Assembly: GCA_051654865.1 (NCBI GenBank)
Contig: JBOFYV010000124.1
Coordinates: forward strand, 62,001 to 126,000
Length of the DNA: 64,000 nt
Reading direction: 5' to 3'
Source: JBOFOR01 sp051654865
GTDB lineage: Bacteria > Bacillota > Clostridia > Peptostreptococcales > Peptostreptococcaceae
Positions within the stretch are counted from its first letter, which is position 1. The number at the start of each line of letters is the position of its first letter. The translations under genes and the position numbers were made by a program. Shown one piece after another: positions 17,866 to 25,299 of this stretch. A model generated the notes under the pieces. The model was not told the origin of the DNA and searched no databases. It was given only the letters and a program-made list of their open reading frames with translations.

Positions 17866-18109
17866 TAGGGTAGAGGTTGCGATACTTAATAGTACTGATA
17901 ATGAGGTAAGCACAATGACTTATCAGGAAAGGAATTATCGCCGAAGATTATAACTGACGCTTTAAGGTTATATATCTGGGTATGCATAGAATATATGCAT
18001 AACTGTCACAATTTTATTGTGATGAGCTACATTTGAGGAATATTAACATACTTATATTTATTTTGTATGTATTTTTATAGGGCCTTGAGTGTAAACTCAA
18101 GGCTCTTTT
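17866..18109 (+). promoter_or_regulatory. Lysine riboswitch (L box) with terminator
   Basis: The aptamer at about 17866-18033 shows the conserved blocks in order: GGTAGAGGTTGCG, AATGAGGTAAG, TATCGCCGAAG, TATCTGGG, ACTGTCA and TGATGAGCTAC, whose ends pair to close the five-stem junction. A terminator follows, CCTTGAGT / ACTCAAGG at 18083-18102, with T residues after it. Lysine binding is expected to favour termination. It fills the 490-base gap before the NhaC-family gene; no other gene is visible there. Confidence 0.92.
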
Positions 18110-18161
18110 ATTTACCCTATAACTCTATAATGACTTTAAATTAAAATAGGGGGATTTTTTT

Positions 18162-19904
18162 ATGAACACAAGAAAATTTAGAATTACACTTATGGCAATT
18201 ATGATATTTATGTTGTCAACACCACTAGTATTTGCAGAAGGAGTCGATATAGCTCAAGTAAATGCGGAGAAGTTTGGAATTTTAACACTAATACCGCCAG
18301 CGGTAGCAATAGTGTTAGCGTTTATAACTAAGAATGTTGTAGTATCACTATTTGTAGGAATATTATCAGGAAGTTTTATACTTAATATTCAAGGTATAAA
18401 TATACTTGGAAGTTTAGTTCAAGCATTTTTAGATTTAGTTAATAGAGCATTAGAATCATTGGCTGATCCTTGGAATGCAGGAATAATACTTCAAGTGCTT
18501 GCAATAGGAGGAGTAATAAATCTAGTTGCAAAAATGGGTGGTGCTAAAGCTATAGCAGAAGCATTAGCTAAGAGAGCTAAAACTTCAAAGTCAACTCAGT
18601 TAACAACATGGTTATTAGGATTATTAGTGTTCTTTGATGATTATGCAAATGCACTAATTGTAGGACCTATAATGAGACCAGTAGCTGATAAAATGAAAAT
18701 ATCTAGGGAGAGATTGGCATTTATAATCGATGCTACTGCAGCTCCAATTGCAGGTCTTGCAATAATATCAACATGGATAGGGCTTGAAGTTGGATTAATA
18801 AATGATGCATTTGTAGGTATAGGGGTAGAAGTTGATGCTTTTGGAGTATTTTTAAATACAATTCCATATAGATTTTATAATATATTAATACTAGCTTTTA
18901 TAGTAATAACAACTTTACTTATGAAAGATTTTGGTCCAATGAGAAAAGCCGAATTAAGAGCTAGAAGAAATGCAAATGGTAGTGAGAAGTCAGCTACTAA
19001 AAATATATCTAATGAAAGTGAATTAGAGCCTAAAGAAGGTATAAAATTAAGTGTATGGAATGCAATAATACCAATAGGAACATTAATAGTAGCAGCATTA
19101 GTTTCATTCTATTATAGTGGATATTCATCAATAATGGGTGGTGAAGACGCTGCATTAATACAACTATTTAACAATGCTCCTTATTCATTTGAGGCGATAA
19201 GAGAAGCATTTAGTGCATCTGATGCATCGGTAGCATTATTCCAGTCAGCTTTATTTGCAAGTATTGTTGCAATTGTTATGGCTGTTAGCAAGAAGATATT
19301 TACTATATCAGAGGCTATAGATGTATGGGTTGATGGAATGAAAGGTCTTATAATAACAGGTGTAATATTAATATTAGCATGGTCTTTAAGTTCGGTAATA
19401 AAAGAGTTAGGAACAGCTAAATATATAATAAAATTATTATCAGGATCATTACCAGGGTTCTTGTTACCTAGTTTAATATTCGTATTAGGATCAATAATAT
19501 CTTTTTCAACAGGAACGGCATATGGTACAATGGGAATACTAATGCCATTAGCGGTACCACTAGCACACTCAATAAATCCAGAGATGTCATTTATTATAGT
19601 TAGTACAAGTGCGGTGCTTACGGGAGCTATATTTGGAGATCACTGTTCTCCTATATCTGACACGACTATATTGTCTTCAATGGGAGCCGGTTGTAATCAT
19701 ATAGAACATGTTAAAACTCAAATGCCTTATGCGCTATTTGTAGCTAGTATAACAATTCTATTTGGCTACATACCTGCAGGATTAGGTTTACCAGTATACT
19801 TTGTACTACCAATAGCGTTAGCAGCGGTATTTATAGGAGTTCAGATATTTGGAAAAAGAGTGGATATTGATGAAGAAACTGAAAATGTTCCTTTAGCTCA
19901 ATAA
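18162..19904 (+). CDS. lysW: NhaC-family transporter, probable lysine transporter (LysW type)
   Basis: A 580-residue secondary transporter of the NhaC fold. Residues 1-25 look like a cleavable signal peptide (LMAIMIFMLSTPLVFAEG); about twelve membrane segments follow, with a soluble loop near residues 275-295. Family motifs include LGLLVFFDDYANALIVGP near 152-169, ATAAPIAGLAIISTWIG near 190-206, and the C-terminal GAIFGDHCSPISDTTILSS. The lysine riboswitch directly upstream suggests lysine or a related amine as substrate; LysW, the lysine-riboswitch NhaC subgroup, is known from comparative genomics. The assignment to lysine is inference from regulation, not from motifs. Confidence 0.82.
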   Translation: MNTRKFRITLMAIMIFMLSTPLVFAEGVDIAQVNAEKFGILTLIPPAVAIVLAFITKNVVVSLFVGILSGSFILNIQGINILGSLVQAFLDLVNRALESLADPWNAGIILQVLAIGGVINLVAKMGGAKAIAEALAKRAKTSKSTQLTTWLLGLLVFFDDYANALIVGPIMRPVADKMKISRERLAFIIDATAAPIAGLAIISTWIGLEVGLINDAFVGIGVEVDAFGVFLNTIPYRFYNILILAFIVITTLLMKDFGPMRKAELRARRNANGSEKSATKNISNESELEPKEGIKLSVWNAIIPIGTLIVAALVSFYYSGYSSIMGGEDAALIQLFNNAPYSFEAIREAFSASDASVALFQSALFASIVAIVMAVSKKIFTISEAIDVWVDGMKGLIITGVILILAWSLSSVIKELGTAKYIIKLLSGSLPGFLLPSLIFVLGSIISFSTGTAYGTMGILMPLAVPLAHSINPEMSFIIVSTSAVLTGAIFGDHCSPISDTTILSSMGAGCNHIEHVKTQMPYALFVASITILFGYIPAGLGLPVYFVLPIALAAVFIGVQIFGKRVDIDEETENVPLAQ

Positions 19905-19955
19905 AATAGATAGTAAATAGCATATTTAATAAGTTAAAAAAGAATAATAAATATA

Positions 19956-19986
19956 AAAAGCGTACTGATAACTAGTACGTTTTTTA
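19956..19986 (+). terminator. Terminator after the LysW-type gene
   Basis: AAAGCGTACT / AGTACGTTTTTT with a GATAACT loop; the T run follows directly. Confidence 0.8.
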
Positions 19987-20004
19987 TATTTAAGGAGTTA
20001 GGTG

Positions 20005-21198
20005 ATGAGTTATATAAATTTTAAAGAAGAAAAATCAAAAGCAAATATTCAAATAAAAAAAAGAAAAAAGAATAATGAAAATTTATATAATAGCATAATT
20101 AAAAATAAAAAAACTTTGAAGGGATATTATCCAAGTATAGAATATAGCTATAAAAAAATAATAAAAAAATTTATAGGTAAGAAAGGAATGTTAAAAGAAG
20201 AGGAGTTTTATGAAATAAATAATGAAGAGATTATCTGTACAAAATTTATTAGTTGCAGCTTTCAAAATATAAGATTCAAGGAATGTAAGTTTATAGGTTG
20301 TACTTTTGAAGAATGTGATTTTAGTGGCGGAGGAGTAGTATTTGAAAGATGTATATTTATAAAAGAAGATAGTGATAAATTACCATCGTTAAATAGAAAG
20401 GATAACTTAGGGTGCGGTTTTTACAAATGTAAGCTTTATATTAAAGTATTAAATTCAGATCTGGGATATTGTATATTTGAAGATAGTAAAATCTACAATT
20501 CATCTTTTGAACAAACTAATATGAAAAATCTATTTATATTAAATAGTGAAATAAATAAAGCTGAAGTTAGAGATTGTGATTTTTGTGGATTAAAAGTAAT
20601 AAAAACATATATTGTAGACTTTTTCTTTGAAGATAAGTACTTAACTAAATTTGATGAAAATACTTTTTTTGATAGAATTATACCAAGAGTAAAAGATAAG
20701 CAAGAATATGAAGGTATATATATGACATATCAAATATACGCAGACAAATTTAAAGATAATAATTTAAATAATAACTTTGGAGAATATTATTACTGTGCAA
20801 AAAGTATAGAGAGAAAATGTATTGATAGCTTTACAGCTAAAATAAATTCCTATATATTGTGGCTAACATGTGGATATGGTGAAAGGCCTAGCTTTTGCTT
20901 ATTTTCTTCTTTATTTATTATAGTTGTTTTTGGATTTATATATTTAATTATAGGAATAGATATAGAAGGAGAAATAATTAAGTATAATTTGGAAAATATA
21001 ATGAATTTTAACGTGAATACTTTTATTAGACACTATAATGAAGCTTTAAATCTTAGTGTTGGAATGTTTGGTGCAGTGGGAATAGCTAACTCAAAGCCAA
21101 CAGAAATTGGGTATATGATATCTAATATAGAAATGCTATTAGGTATTATAATGATGGGAGTTGCTATAGGTACATTAACAAGAAAAATAATAAGATAA
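20005..21198 (+). CDS. Pentapeptide-repeat protein fused to a two-helix ion-channel-like domain
   Basis: A 397-residue protein. After a Lys-rich N-terminus, residues ~65-200 hold imperfect pentapeptide repeats (runs such as SFQNIRFKECKFIGCTFEE, then FEDSKIYNSSFEQTNMKNLF). A helical part (residues 230-285) follows, then a membrane helix (SSLFIIVVFGFIYLIIGI), a pore-loop-like segment SVGMFGAVGIANSKPTE and a last helix (MLLGIIMMGVAIGTLTRK). This is the two-helix potassium-channel layout, but the TVGYGD filter is replaced by AVGIAN. Start ATG at 20005 fits AAGGAG 7 bases before; a GTG at 20002 is too close. Conducted ion, if any, unknown. Confidence 0.72.
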   Translation: MSYINFKEEKSKANIQIKKRKKNNENLYNSIIKNKKTLKGYYPSIEYSYKKIIKKFIGKKGMLKEEEFYEINNEEIICTKFISCSFQNIRFKECKFIGCTFEECDFSGGGVVFERCIFIKEDSDKLPSLNRKDNLGCGFYKCKLYIKVLNSDLGYCIFEDSKIYNSSFEQTNMKNLFILNSEINKAEVRDCDFCGLKVIKTYIVDFFFEDKYLTKFDENTFFDRIIPRVKDKQEYEGIYMTYQIYADKFKDNNLNNNFGEYYYCAKSIERKCIDSFTAKINSYILWLTCGYGERPSFCLFSSLFIIVVFGFIYLIIGIDIEGEIIKYNLENIMNFNVNTFIRHYNEALNLSVGMFGAVGIANSKPTEIGYMISNIEMLLGIIMMGVAIGTLTRKIIR

Positions 21199-21260
21199 AA
21201 TAATAAAAATATGTTGATAATAATATAAAAAACGACTACAATTAAAGAGTAATAAGATTT

Positions 21261-21344
21261 GCGGATGTGGCGGAATTGGCAGACGCACCAGACTTAGGAT
21301 CTGGCGCCTTTGGCGTGGGGGTTCGACTCCCTTCATCCGCACCA
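21261..21344 (+). tRNA. tRNA-Leu (anticodon UAG)
   Basis: Class II tRNA of 84 bases. Acceptor GCGGATG (21261-21267) pairs with CATCCGC (21334-21340); the D arm contains GGCGGAATTGGCAGACG; the anticodon arm CCAGACTTAGGATCTGG carries TAG; a variable arm CGCCTTTGGCG and the T arm GGGGGTTCGACTCCC follow; the CCA end is encoded. Confidence 0.97.
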
Positions 21345-21348
21345 ATAT

Positions 21349-21381
21349 AAAAGAGACTTGATATTTATCAAGTCTCTTTTA
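21349..21381 (+). terminator. Terminator after tRNA-Leu
   Basis: AAAAGAGACTTGAT / ATCAAGTCTCTTTT with a short loop, 5 bases after the CCA end. Confidence 0.88.
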
Positions 21382-21488
21382 TATTGCAAAAAATTAGATT
21401 TAACATAGAGTTAACTAGTAATTAAACCTAATTTAATGATTTACATATATTATATAAGTATAGAATACCCTTTTGAGATATACCTTAT

Positions 21489-21518
21489 ACCCAACTATTA
21501 AGTTGGGTGTTTTTTTTT
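21489..21518 (+). terminator. Orphan terminator without an upstream gene
   Basis: ACCCAACT / AGTTGGGT around ATTA, followed by GTTTTTTTTTT. The tRNA terminator already closes upstream at 21381, and no open frame lies between, so this may end a short untranslated RNA. A TTTACA at 21440 and TAGAAT at 21461 (spacer 15) are a weak promoter candidate. Confidence 0.65.
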
Positions 21519-21558
21519 AGAAAGTATAAATAAAGTTTCTATAAAGAAAATAATAAAA

Positions 21559-21592
21559 AAGACGTACTAGTTAAGTACGCCTTTTTTTATAT
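21559..21592 (-). terminator. Terminator after the PTS IIC gene
   Basis: AAAAAAGACGTACT / AAGTACGCCTTTTTTT; on the minus strand the T run follows the stem directly behind the PTS gene stop. Confidence 0.8.
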
Positions 21593-22644
21593 TATGCAGC
21601 TTGAGAATCAGAAGCAGTTCCTCTTATTTCATCTGCAGTTTTTATTTTAGTATTTTTGAATAATGCATATCCTATGAAAGCTCCAAGTACACTAACCACT
21701 ATACATCCAGCAGCAGCTATTAAAGCAGGAGTACCATTTTGTCCAACTGATAAAGCGAAACCAGCTATTGGTGTTGCCATACCAGGAGTATCTATAGCAA
21801 GAGGTGCTATATAAGTACTTACTAAAGCAACTACTACACCAGATAATGCTCCACCTATAAAGTTAGTAGCGAATACTGGTATTGGATTAGCAGATATTAT
21901 ATCTGATTGAGTTAAAGGTTCTATAGCAACAGCTATTGTATCTTTCTTTGAACCGAACTTCATCTTTGAGAAGAATATATAGTTCATGAAAGAAGAACCG
22001 AATACAGCTAATGCACCTATAGCCATTGGAAGACCAGTTAATCCTATTATAGATGTTAAAGCCATTGATGATAATGGAGCAGTAGCAACAACAGTTATTA
22101 ATCCTCCAAGTATAACACCCATGAATACTGGAGATGCATCAGAAGCAGCTATTAAAGCTTGTCCTATTTGCATTAATGTTCCATTTACTATTGGATCCAT
22201 AAACATAGCTATTCCTCTTGCAAGTGGAGAAGCTATTAATATTATAACTATTAAATCAAGTCCAGCAGGAGTTTTTTCTTCTAAGAACTTAACTACGAAA
22301 GATATTAAGTATCCTGCAACGAATCCTGGAAGTATACCGAATCCTGAAACTGATAAACCTACTAATACAGCGTAAGCTGGAGAAACACCTAATGCTAAAG
22401 GTACTAATATACCAGCAGCAACTCCTCCCATTGAACCGTTAGCTTCACCAACTTGTTGTAAGAAGCTTATTCCCATTTGTTGTCCGAATAATGAGAAGTG
22501 GAATGCTTCAACTAAGAAACTTGCGCAAGCTGCACTTGCTAATGCACCCATAGCCTTCATACCGTGAGGTGCCTTGTAACTAAATAAAGTGAATAATGCC
22601 AATACTACTAATAATAGAGCAGTACTTGTTAAAATTTCCATCAT
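21592..22644 (-). CDS. PTS transporter subunit IIC (PTS_EIIC_2 family)
   Basis: A 350-residue integral membrane protein of the PTS_EIIC_2 family, with about ten Ala/Gly-rich hydrophobic segments; typical stretches are EANGSMGGVAAGILVPLALG near residues 67-86, VSGFGILPGFVAGYL near 99-113 and NPIPVFATNFIGGALSGV in the C-terminal half. No IIA or IIB gene or sugar enzyme is adjacent, so whether it does phosphotransfer or simple transport is unknown. AAGGAGGATTTTCAAA precedes the ATG. It is the only gene behind a promoter and a roughly 105-base leader with two hairpins (22645-22751). Substrate unknown. Confidence 0.85.
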   Translation of the reverse strand: MMEILTSTALLLVVLALFTLFSYKAPHGMKAMGALASAACASFLVEAFHFSLFGQQMGISFLQQVGEANGSMGGVAAGILVPLALGVSPAYAVLVGLSVSGFGILPGFVAGYLISFVVKFLEEKTPAGLDLIVIILIASPLARGIAMFMDPIVNGTLMQIGQALIAASDASPVFMGVILGGLITVVATAPLSSMALTSIIGLTGLPMAIGALAVFGSSFMNYIFFSKMKFGSKKDTIAVAIEPLTQSDIISANPIPVFATNFIGGALSGVVVALVSTYIAPLAIDTPGMATPIAGFALSVGQNGTPALIAAAGCIVVSVLGAFIGYALFKNTKIKTADEIRGTASDSQAA

Positions 22645-22689
22645 TTTGAAAATCCTCCTTAAAATAATTATCCTATTTAAAAATATATA

Positions 22690-22751
22690 TTCTCTCCTGT
22701 TTTCCCGGAGAGTGTTTTCCTAACGTAGGCCTTAGCTCCTTGGTTAGATTA
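22690..22751 (-). promoter_or_regulatory. Structured 5' leader of the PTS IIC gene, unassigned
   Basis: In the minus-strand RNA a first hairpin CUAAC-CA-AGG-(8-base loop)-CCU-AC-GUUAG (plus coordinates 22720-22747) is followed by GAAAACA and a second hairpin CUCUCC-(9-base loop GGGAAAACA)-GGAGAG (22692-22712). GGAAAACA occurs twice, once after each 5' part. No T-rich terminator follows. I do not recognise a known riboswitch class in it. Confidence 0.5.
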
Positions 22752-22757
22752 CTTATA

Positions 22758-22786
22758 ATTATAAAGCTAATATTAAAATTTGTAAA
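22758..22786 (-). promoter_or_regulatory. Promoter of the PTS IIC gene
   Basis: On the minus strand TTTACA (plus 22781-22786), a 17-base spacer, and a perfect TATAAT (plus 22758-22763). Transcription would start near 22751, right at the first leader hairpin. Confidence 0.75.
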
Positions 22787-22925
22787 CAATTTTCGACAAG
22801 AAAAAACAGGAAAGATGTTAGTTTGTGAATAAAAATACGTTAAAATGTTAACGCAAACCCAGCTATAATCAATAATATAGCTAAAATATAAATTTTAAAA
22901 AAATTATATTAAAAAATAAGAATTA

Positions 22926-22971
22926 AATAGAAAAAGACACTAGTACAAAATAACTAATGTCTTTTTCTATT
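22926..22971 (-). terminator. Terminator after guaD
   Basis: AATAGAAAAAGACA / TGTCTTTTTCTATT with an inner partial stem (TAGT / ACTA). It ends the minus-strand guanine deaminase gene. Confidence 0.8.
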
Positions 22972-22977
22972 TAACTC

Positions 22978-24252
22978 TTATAAAAAGTTAGGTTCTTTTA
23001 CGATTTTTCCGCATACATATCTATGAATAATATTTCGGTCATCTCCTAGATAAATAAATCTTTCTAATCTTTCTAGTAATGAATAATTATCATGGTTTAA
23101 ATTTTCGTCATCTATAATTAAGGCATCGAAGTCATAATCTTTTTCAAAACTACCGACTTTACCAAAGAAAAGTCCTCCCCCTTTAGTAGCTAAATAAAAT
23201 GCTTCACTTAATGATAAAAAATCGTATTTCTTATTGGAATTAACCCACCAGAGTTTAGAAGATTGAATAGTAGAAACTATAGTATTGAATATAGATAAAT
23301 TATGACCGCCACTTATATCAGATCCAAGGCCTATATTAACGTTATTATCTAAGAACTTCCTAAGTGGCATAACTCCGCTACCTAAGTTTAAATTTGAATC
23401 AGGACAATGTACTGCCATTACATTATTTTTTTTCATCAAATCAATCTCTTTAGTAGAAGAATATACACAATGTGCCATTAAAGTAGGTCTTTGACCAAAT
23501 AAGTTATAGTTATTATATGCTTGTCCGTAAAAATCACTTTGAGGATGAAGTTCTTTAACCCAATCAATTTCTCCACAATTTTCAGACATATGGGATTGAA
23601 CAGGAACATCATAATTTATACTTAACTCACCAAGCCCCTTAAGTAATTTATCGGAGCATGTAGGTATAAATCTAGGTGTAATTATAGGTTTAACTATAGG
23701 TGATGCATCTTTATACTTAAGAATTAGGTTCTCTGTATCTAGAATAGATTGATTTGTAGATTCTATTAAACCATTATGGCAATTTCTATCCATATTTACT
23801 TTACCAATATAAGCACCAAGACCAGACTTTATAAATAAATCTATTAAACTTGAAGTGGAGTCCTTATGAATAGTAGCAAAGGCAACAACTCTAGTTGTTC
23901 CACATCTCCATATCTCTGTGATGAATTTTTTATACATTTTAGTAGCATATTCTAAATCTTCATATTTGCACTCTTCTGGAAATGTACAATCATTCAACCA
24001 AGGTATTAGCTCTTTCCCCATAGACATTCCCATATTTCTAAATTGAGCTGCATGACAATGAAGATCATTCATCCCAGGTATTATCAATTTTCCTTTGTAG
24101 TCTGTAATATTTTTACCAGCGTATTGATTAGGTAAAATATCAAAAACATTTTTTACTTTTCCATCTTCGATTTCTATAAAACCATCTTCAATCACTATGA
24201 ACTCTTTAGATGATTTGGTAAATATAATATTTCCTTGTATTAATTCTGTCAT
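22978..24252 (-). CDS. guaD: Guanine deaminase (amidohydrolase)
   Basis: Zn-dependent amidohydrolase that converts guanine to xanthine and ammonia. The 424-residue protein has PGMNDLHCHAAQF near residues 55-67 (metal-binding HxH), the family region KVNMDRNCHNGL, SHMSENCGEIDW near 218-229, LMAHCVYSS near 259-267 and GLGSDISGGHNLS near 312-324, which supplies the catalytic Asp. GGGGGAGTTATT precedes the ATG. No purine riboswitch is evident in front of it and no xanthine pathway gene is next to it. A related chlorohydrolase/SsnA-type enzyme is less likely. Confidence 0.88.
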   Translation of the reverse strand: MTELIQGNIIFTKSSKEFIVIEDGFIEIEDGKVKNVFDILPNQYAGKNITDYKGKLIIPGMNDLHCHAAQFRNMGMSMGKELIPWLNDCTFPEECKYEDLEYATKMYKKFITEIWRCGTTRVVAFATIHKDSTSSLIDLFIKSGLGAYIGKVNMDRNCHNGLIESTNQSILDTENLILKYKDASPIVKPIITPRFIPTCSDKLLKGLGELSINYDVPVQSHMSENCGEIDWVKELHPQSDFYGQAYNNYNLFGQRPTLMAHCVYSSTKEIDLMKKNNVMAVHCPDSNLNLGSGVMPLRKFLDNNVNIGLGSDISGGHNLSIFNTIVSTIQSSKLWWVNSNKKYDFLSLSEAFYLATKGGGLFFGKVGSFEKDYDFDALIIDDENLNHDNYSLLERLERFIYLGDDRNIIHRYVCGKIVKEPNFL

Positions 24253-24360
24253 AATAACTCCCCCTTGTCACAATAATTGACAAATAATATTATATCATAG
24301 TAGATATTAAAAAATAAAATAAAGTATTTAATATTGTGTAAATTTTATTCGAGTAGAATA

Positions 24361-24382
24361 GGGGGGGGATATATGATATAAT
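24361..24382 (+). promoter_or_regulatory. Extended -10 promoter with a G8 tract in the spacer
   Basis: TGATATAAT at 24374-24382 is an extended -10 element (TGnTATAAT). Eight G in a row fill 24361-24368, inside the region between -10 and the expected -35, where no good -35 hexamer is seen. Transcription would start near 24389, ahead of the preQ1 aptamer. Confidence 0.6.
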
Positions 24383-24432
24383 TACACAAGTAAATATAGA
24401 AAGGTTTAATGCTAAATTATTTAAATAATTTA

Positions 24433-24472
24433 GGACTGGTTCGAGAACCTCCCAGTATAAAAAACTAAGGCA
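24433..24472 (+). promoter_or_regulatory. PreQ1-I riboswitch aptamer
   Basis: ACTGG (24435-24439) pairs with CCAGT (24452-24456); the loop carries TTCGAGAACCTC, and the A-rich tail ATAAAAAACTAAGG follows, the H-type pseudoknot pattern of preQ1-I. A 22-base AT-rich palindrome (24412-24433) lies just before it. Downstream, GGTTCTC (24533-24539) can pair with GAGAACC (24443-24449) in the aptamer, while CTCCTTA (24537-24543) can pair with TAAGGAG (24554-24560), the ribosome site of the next ORF. The two pairings exclude each other, so ligand binding should hide the ribosome site. No other gene lies in the 24253-24569 gap. Confidence 0.87.
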
Positions 24473-24569
24473 TTTATATAGTGGCAGTATATAATTAAAA
24501 TCCTTAGAGATAGCATAATTATTTAGCTATTAGGTTCTCCTTATAAAATATTTTAAGGAGGAGATTACT

Positions 24570-24719
24570 ATGTACAAAAAAAACGTAATCGTTAATTGTA
24601 ACTTAGGGAGAAGCAACTCTCTAAAACTTGCTCTAGAAGCACATCTAAAAAGAATGCTTGCAATAACTCAAGCAATATCTATTAAAAGTACTATAAACTC
24701 TGTAAAAGGAGGCATATAG
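24570..24719 (+). CDS. 49-residue protein of unknown function behind the preQ1 riboswitch
   Basis: Short frame with the best ribosome site of the operon (AAGGAGGAG 5-13 bases before the ATG), ending one base before the qrtT ATG. The product begins MYKKNVIVNCNLGRSNSLKL and has a basic helical middle (EAHLKRMLAITQ) and the end STINSVKGGI. I do not recognise it. Its ribosome site is the part hidden by the riboswitch, so its translation may be coupled to that of qrtT. It could be a leader peptide or a small protein; codon use is normal for this genome. Confidence 0.6.
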   Translation: MYKKNVIVNCNLGRSNSLKLALEAHLKRMLAITQAISIKSTINSVKGGI

Positions 24720-24720
24720 T

Positions 24721-25299
24721 ATGAATCATAATTCTAATGTAAGAATAATTACACTAATGGGATTAGGAATTGGATTAAATGTTATTGGTGCGTTCATAGC
24801 ATTAACACTAAGACTACCTATATACTTAGACTCAATAGGAACTATATTGATAGCATGCATATTAGGTCCAAGGTATGCGGTATTAGCAGGAGTATGTGGA
24901 AGTTTAGTTAGTGGTATGACATTTGATGTATATTCGCTTTATTTTGCACCAGTACAAATAACTACAGGATACTTTGCAGGACTAATGTACGATAAAGAAC
25001 TTTTAAAAGGAAAGAAGATACCTCTAGGAGTTCTTATAATTACAATACCTACTACTATTATAGGTGCATTTATAACAGCATATATATTTGGTGGAGTTAC
25101 ATCGTCAGGATCATCATATATAGTTAAGATACTAAGTGCAATGCAAGTTCCAGATGTAATAGGTGTATTTGTAACTCAATTATTTACAGATTATGCAGAT
25201 GAATTTGTAGCAATAACATTAGTTGGAATAGCTATGAAAGCTCTTCCAAGAGAACTGAAAATATCATTAACTGCTAATAGAAGGAGACAAAATGGATAG
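24721..25299 (+). CDS. qrtT: ECF transporter S component, probable queuosine-precursor transporter (QrtT-like)
   Basis: A 192-residue substrate-binding membrane subunit of an ECF-type vitamin importer, with about six hydrophobic segments. Visible are GLGIGLNVIGAFIALTLRLP at residues 15-34, DSIGTILIACILGPRYAVLAG at 38-58 and a C-terminal helix with DEFVAITLVGIA. It must share the general EcfAAT module encoded elsewhere. The preQ1-I riboswitch upstream and the QueL-like radical SAM gene that overlaps its 3' end by 8 bases point to uptake of a queuosine precursor (preQ1, queuine or queuosine). AAAGGAGG precedes the ATG. Substrate is inferred from context. Confidence 0.82.
   Translation: MNHNSNVRIITLMGLGIGLNVIGAFIALTLRLPIYLDSIGTILIACILGPRYAVLAGVCGSLVSGMTFDVYSLYFAPVQITTGYFAGLMYDKELLKGKKIPLGVLIITIPTTIIGAFITAYIFGGVTSSGSSYIVKILSAMQVPDVIGVFVTQLFTDYADEFVAITLVGIAMKALPRELKISLTANRRRQNG

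Noticed and set aside
21986..22375. 129-codon plus-strand frame inside the PTS IIC gene
   Set aside because: Antisense shadow produced by the Ala/Gly-rich repeats of the real gene; no ribosome site or known motif.
22861..22882. Inverted repeat AGCTATA / TATAGCT upstream of the PTS IIC promoter
   Set aside because: AT-rich and weak, without a T run; no role can be supported.
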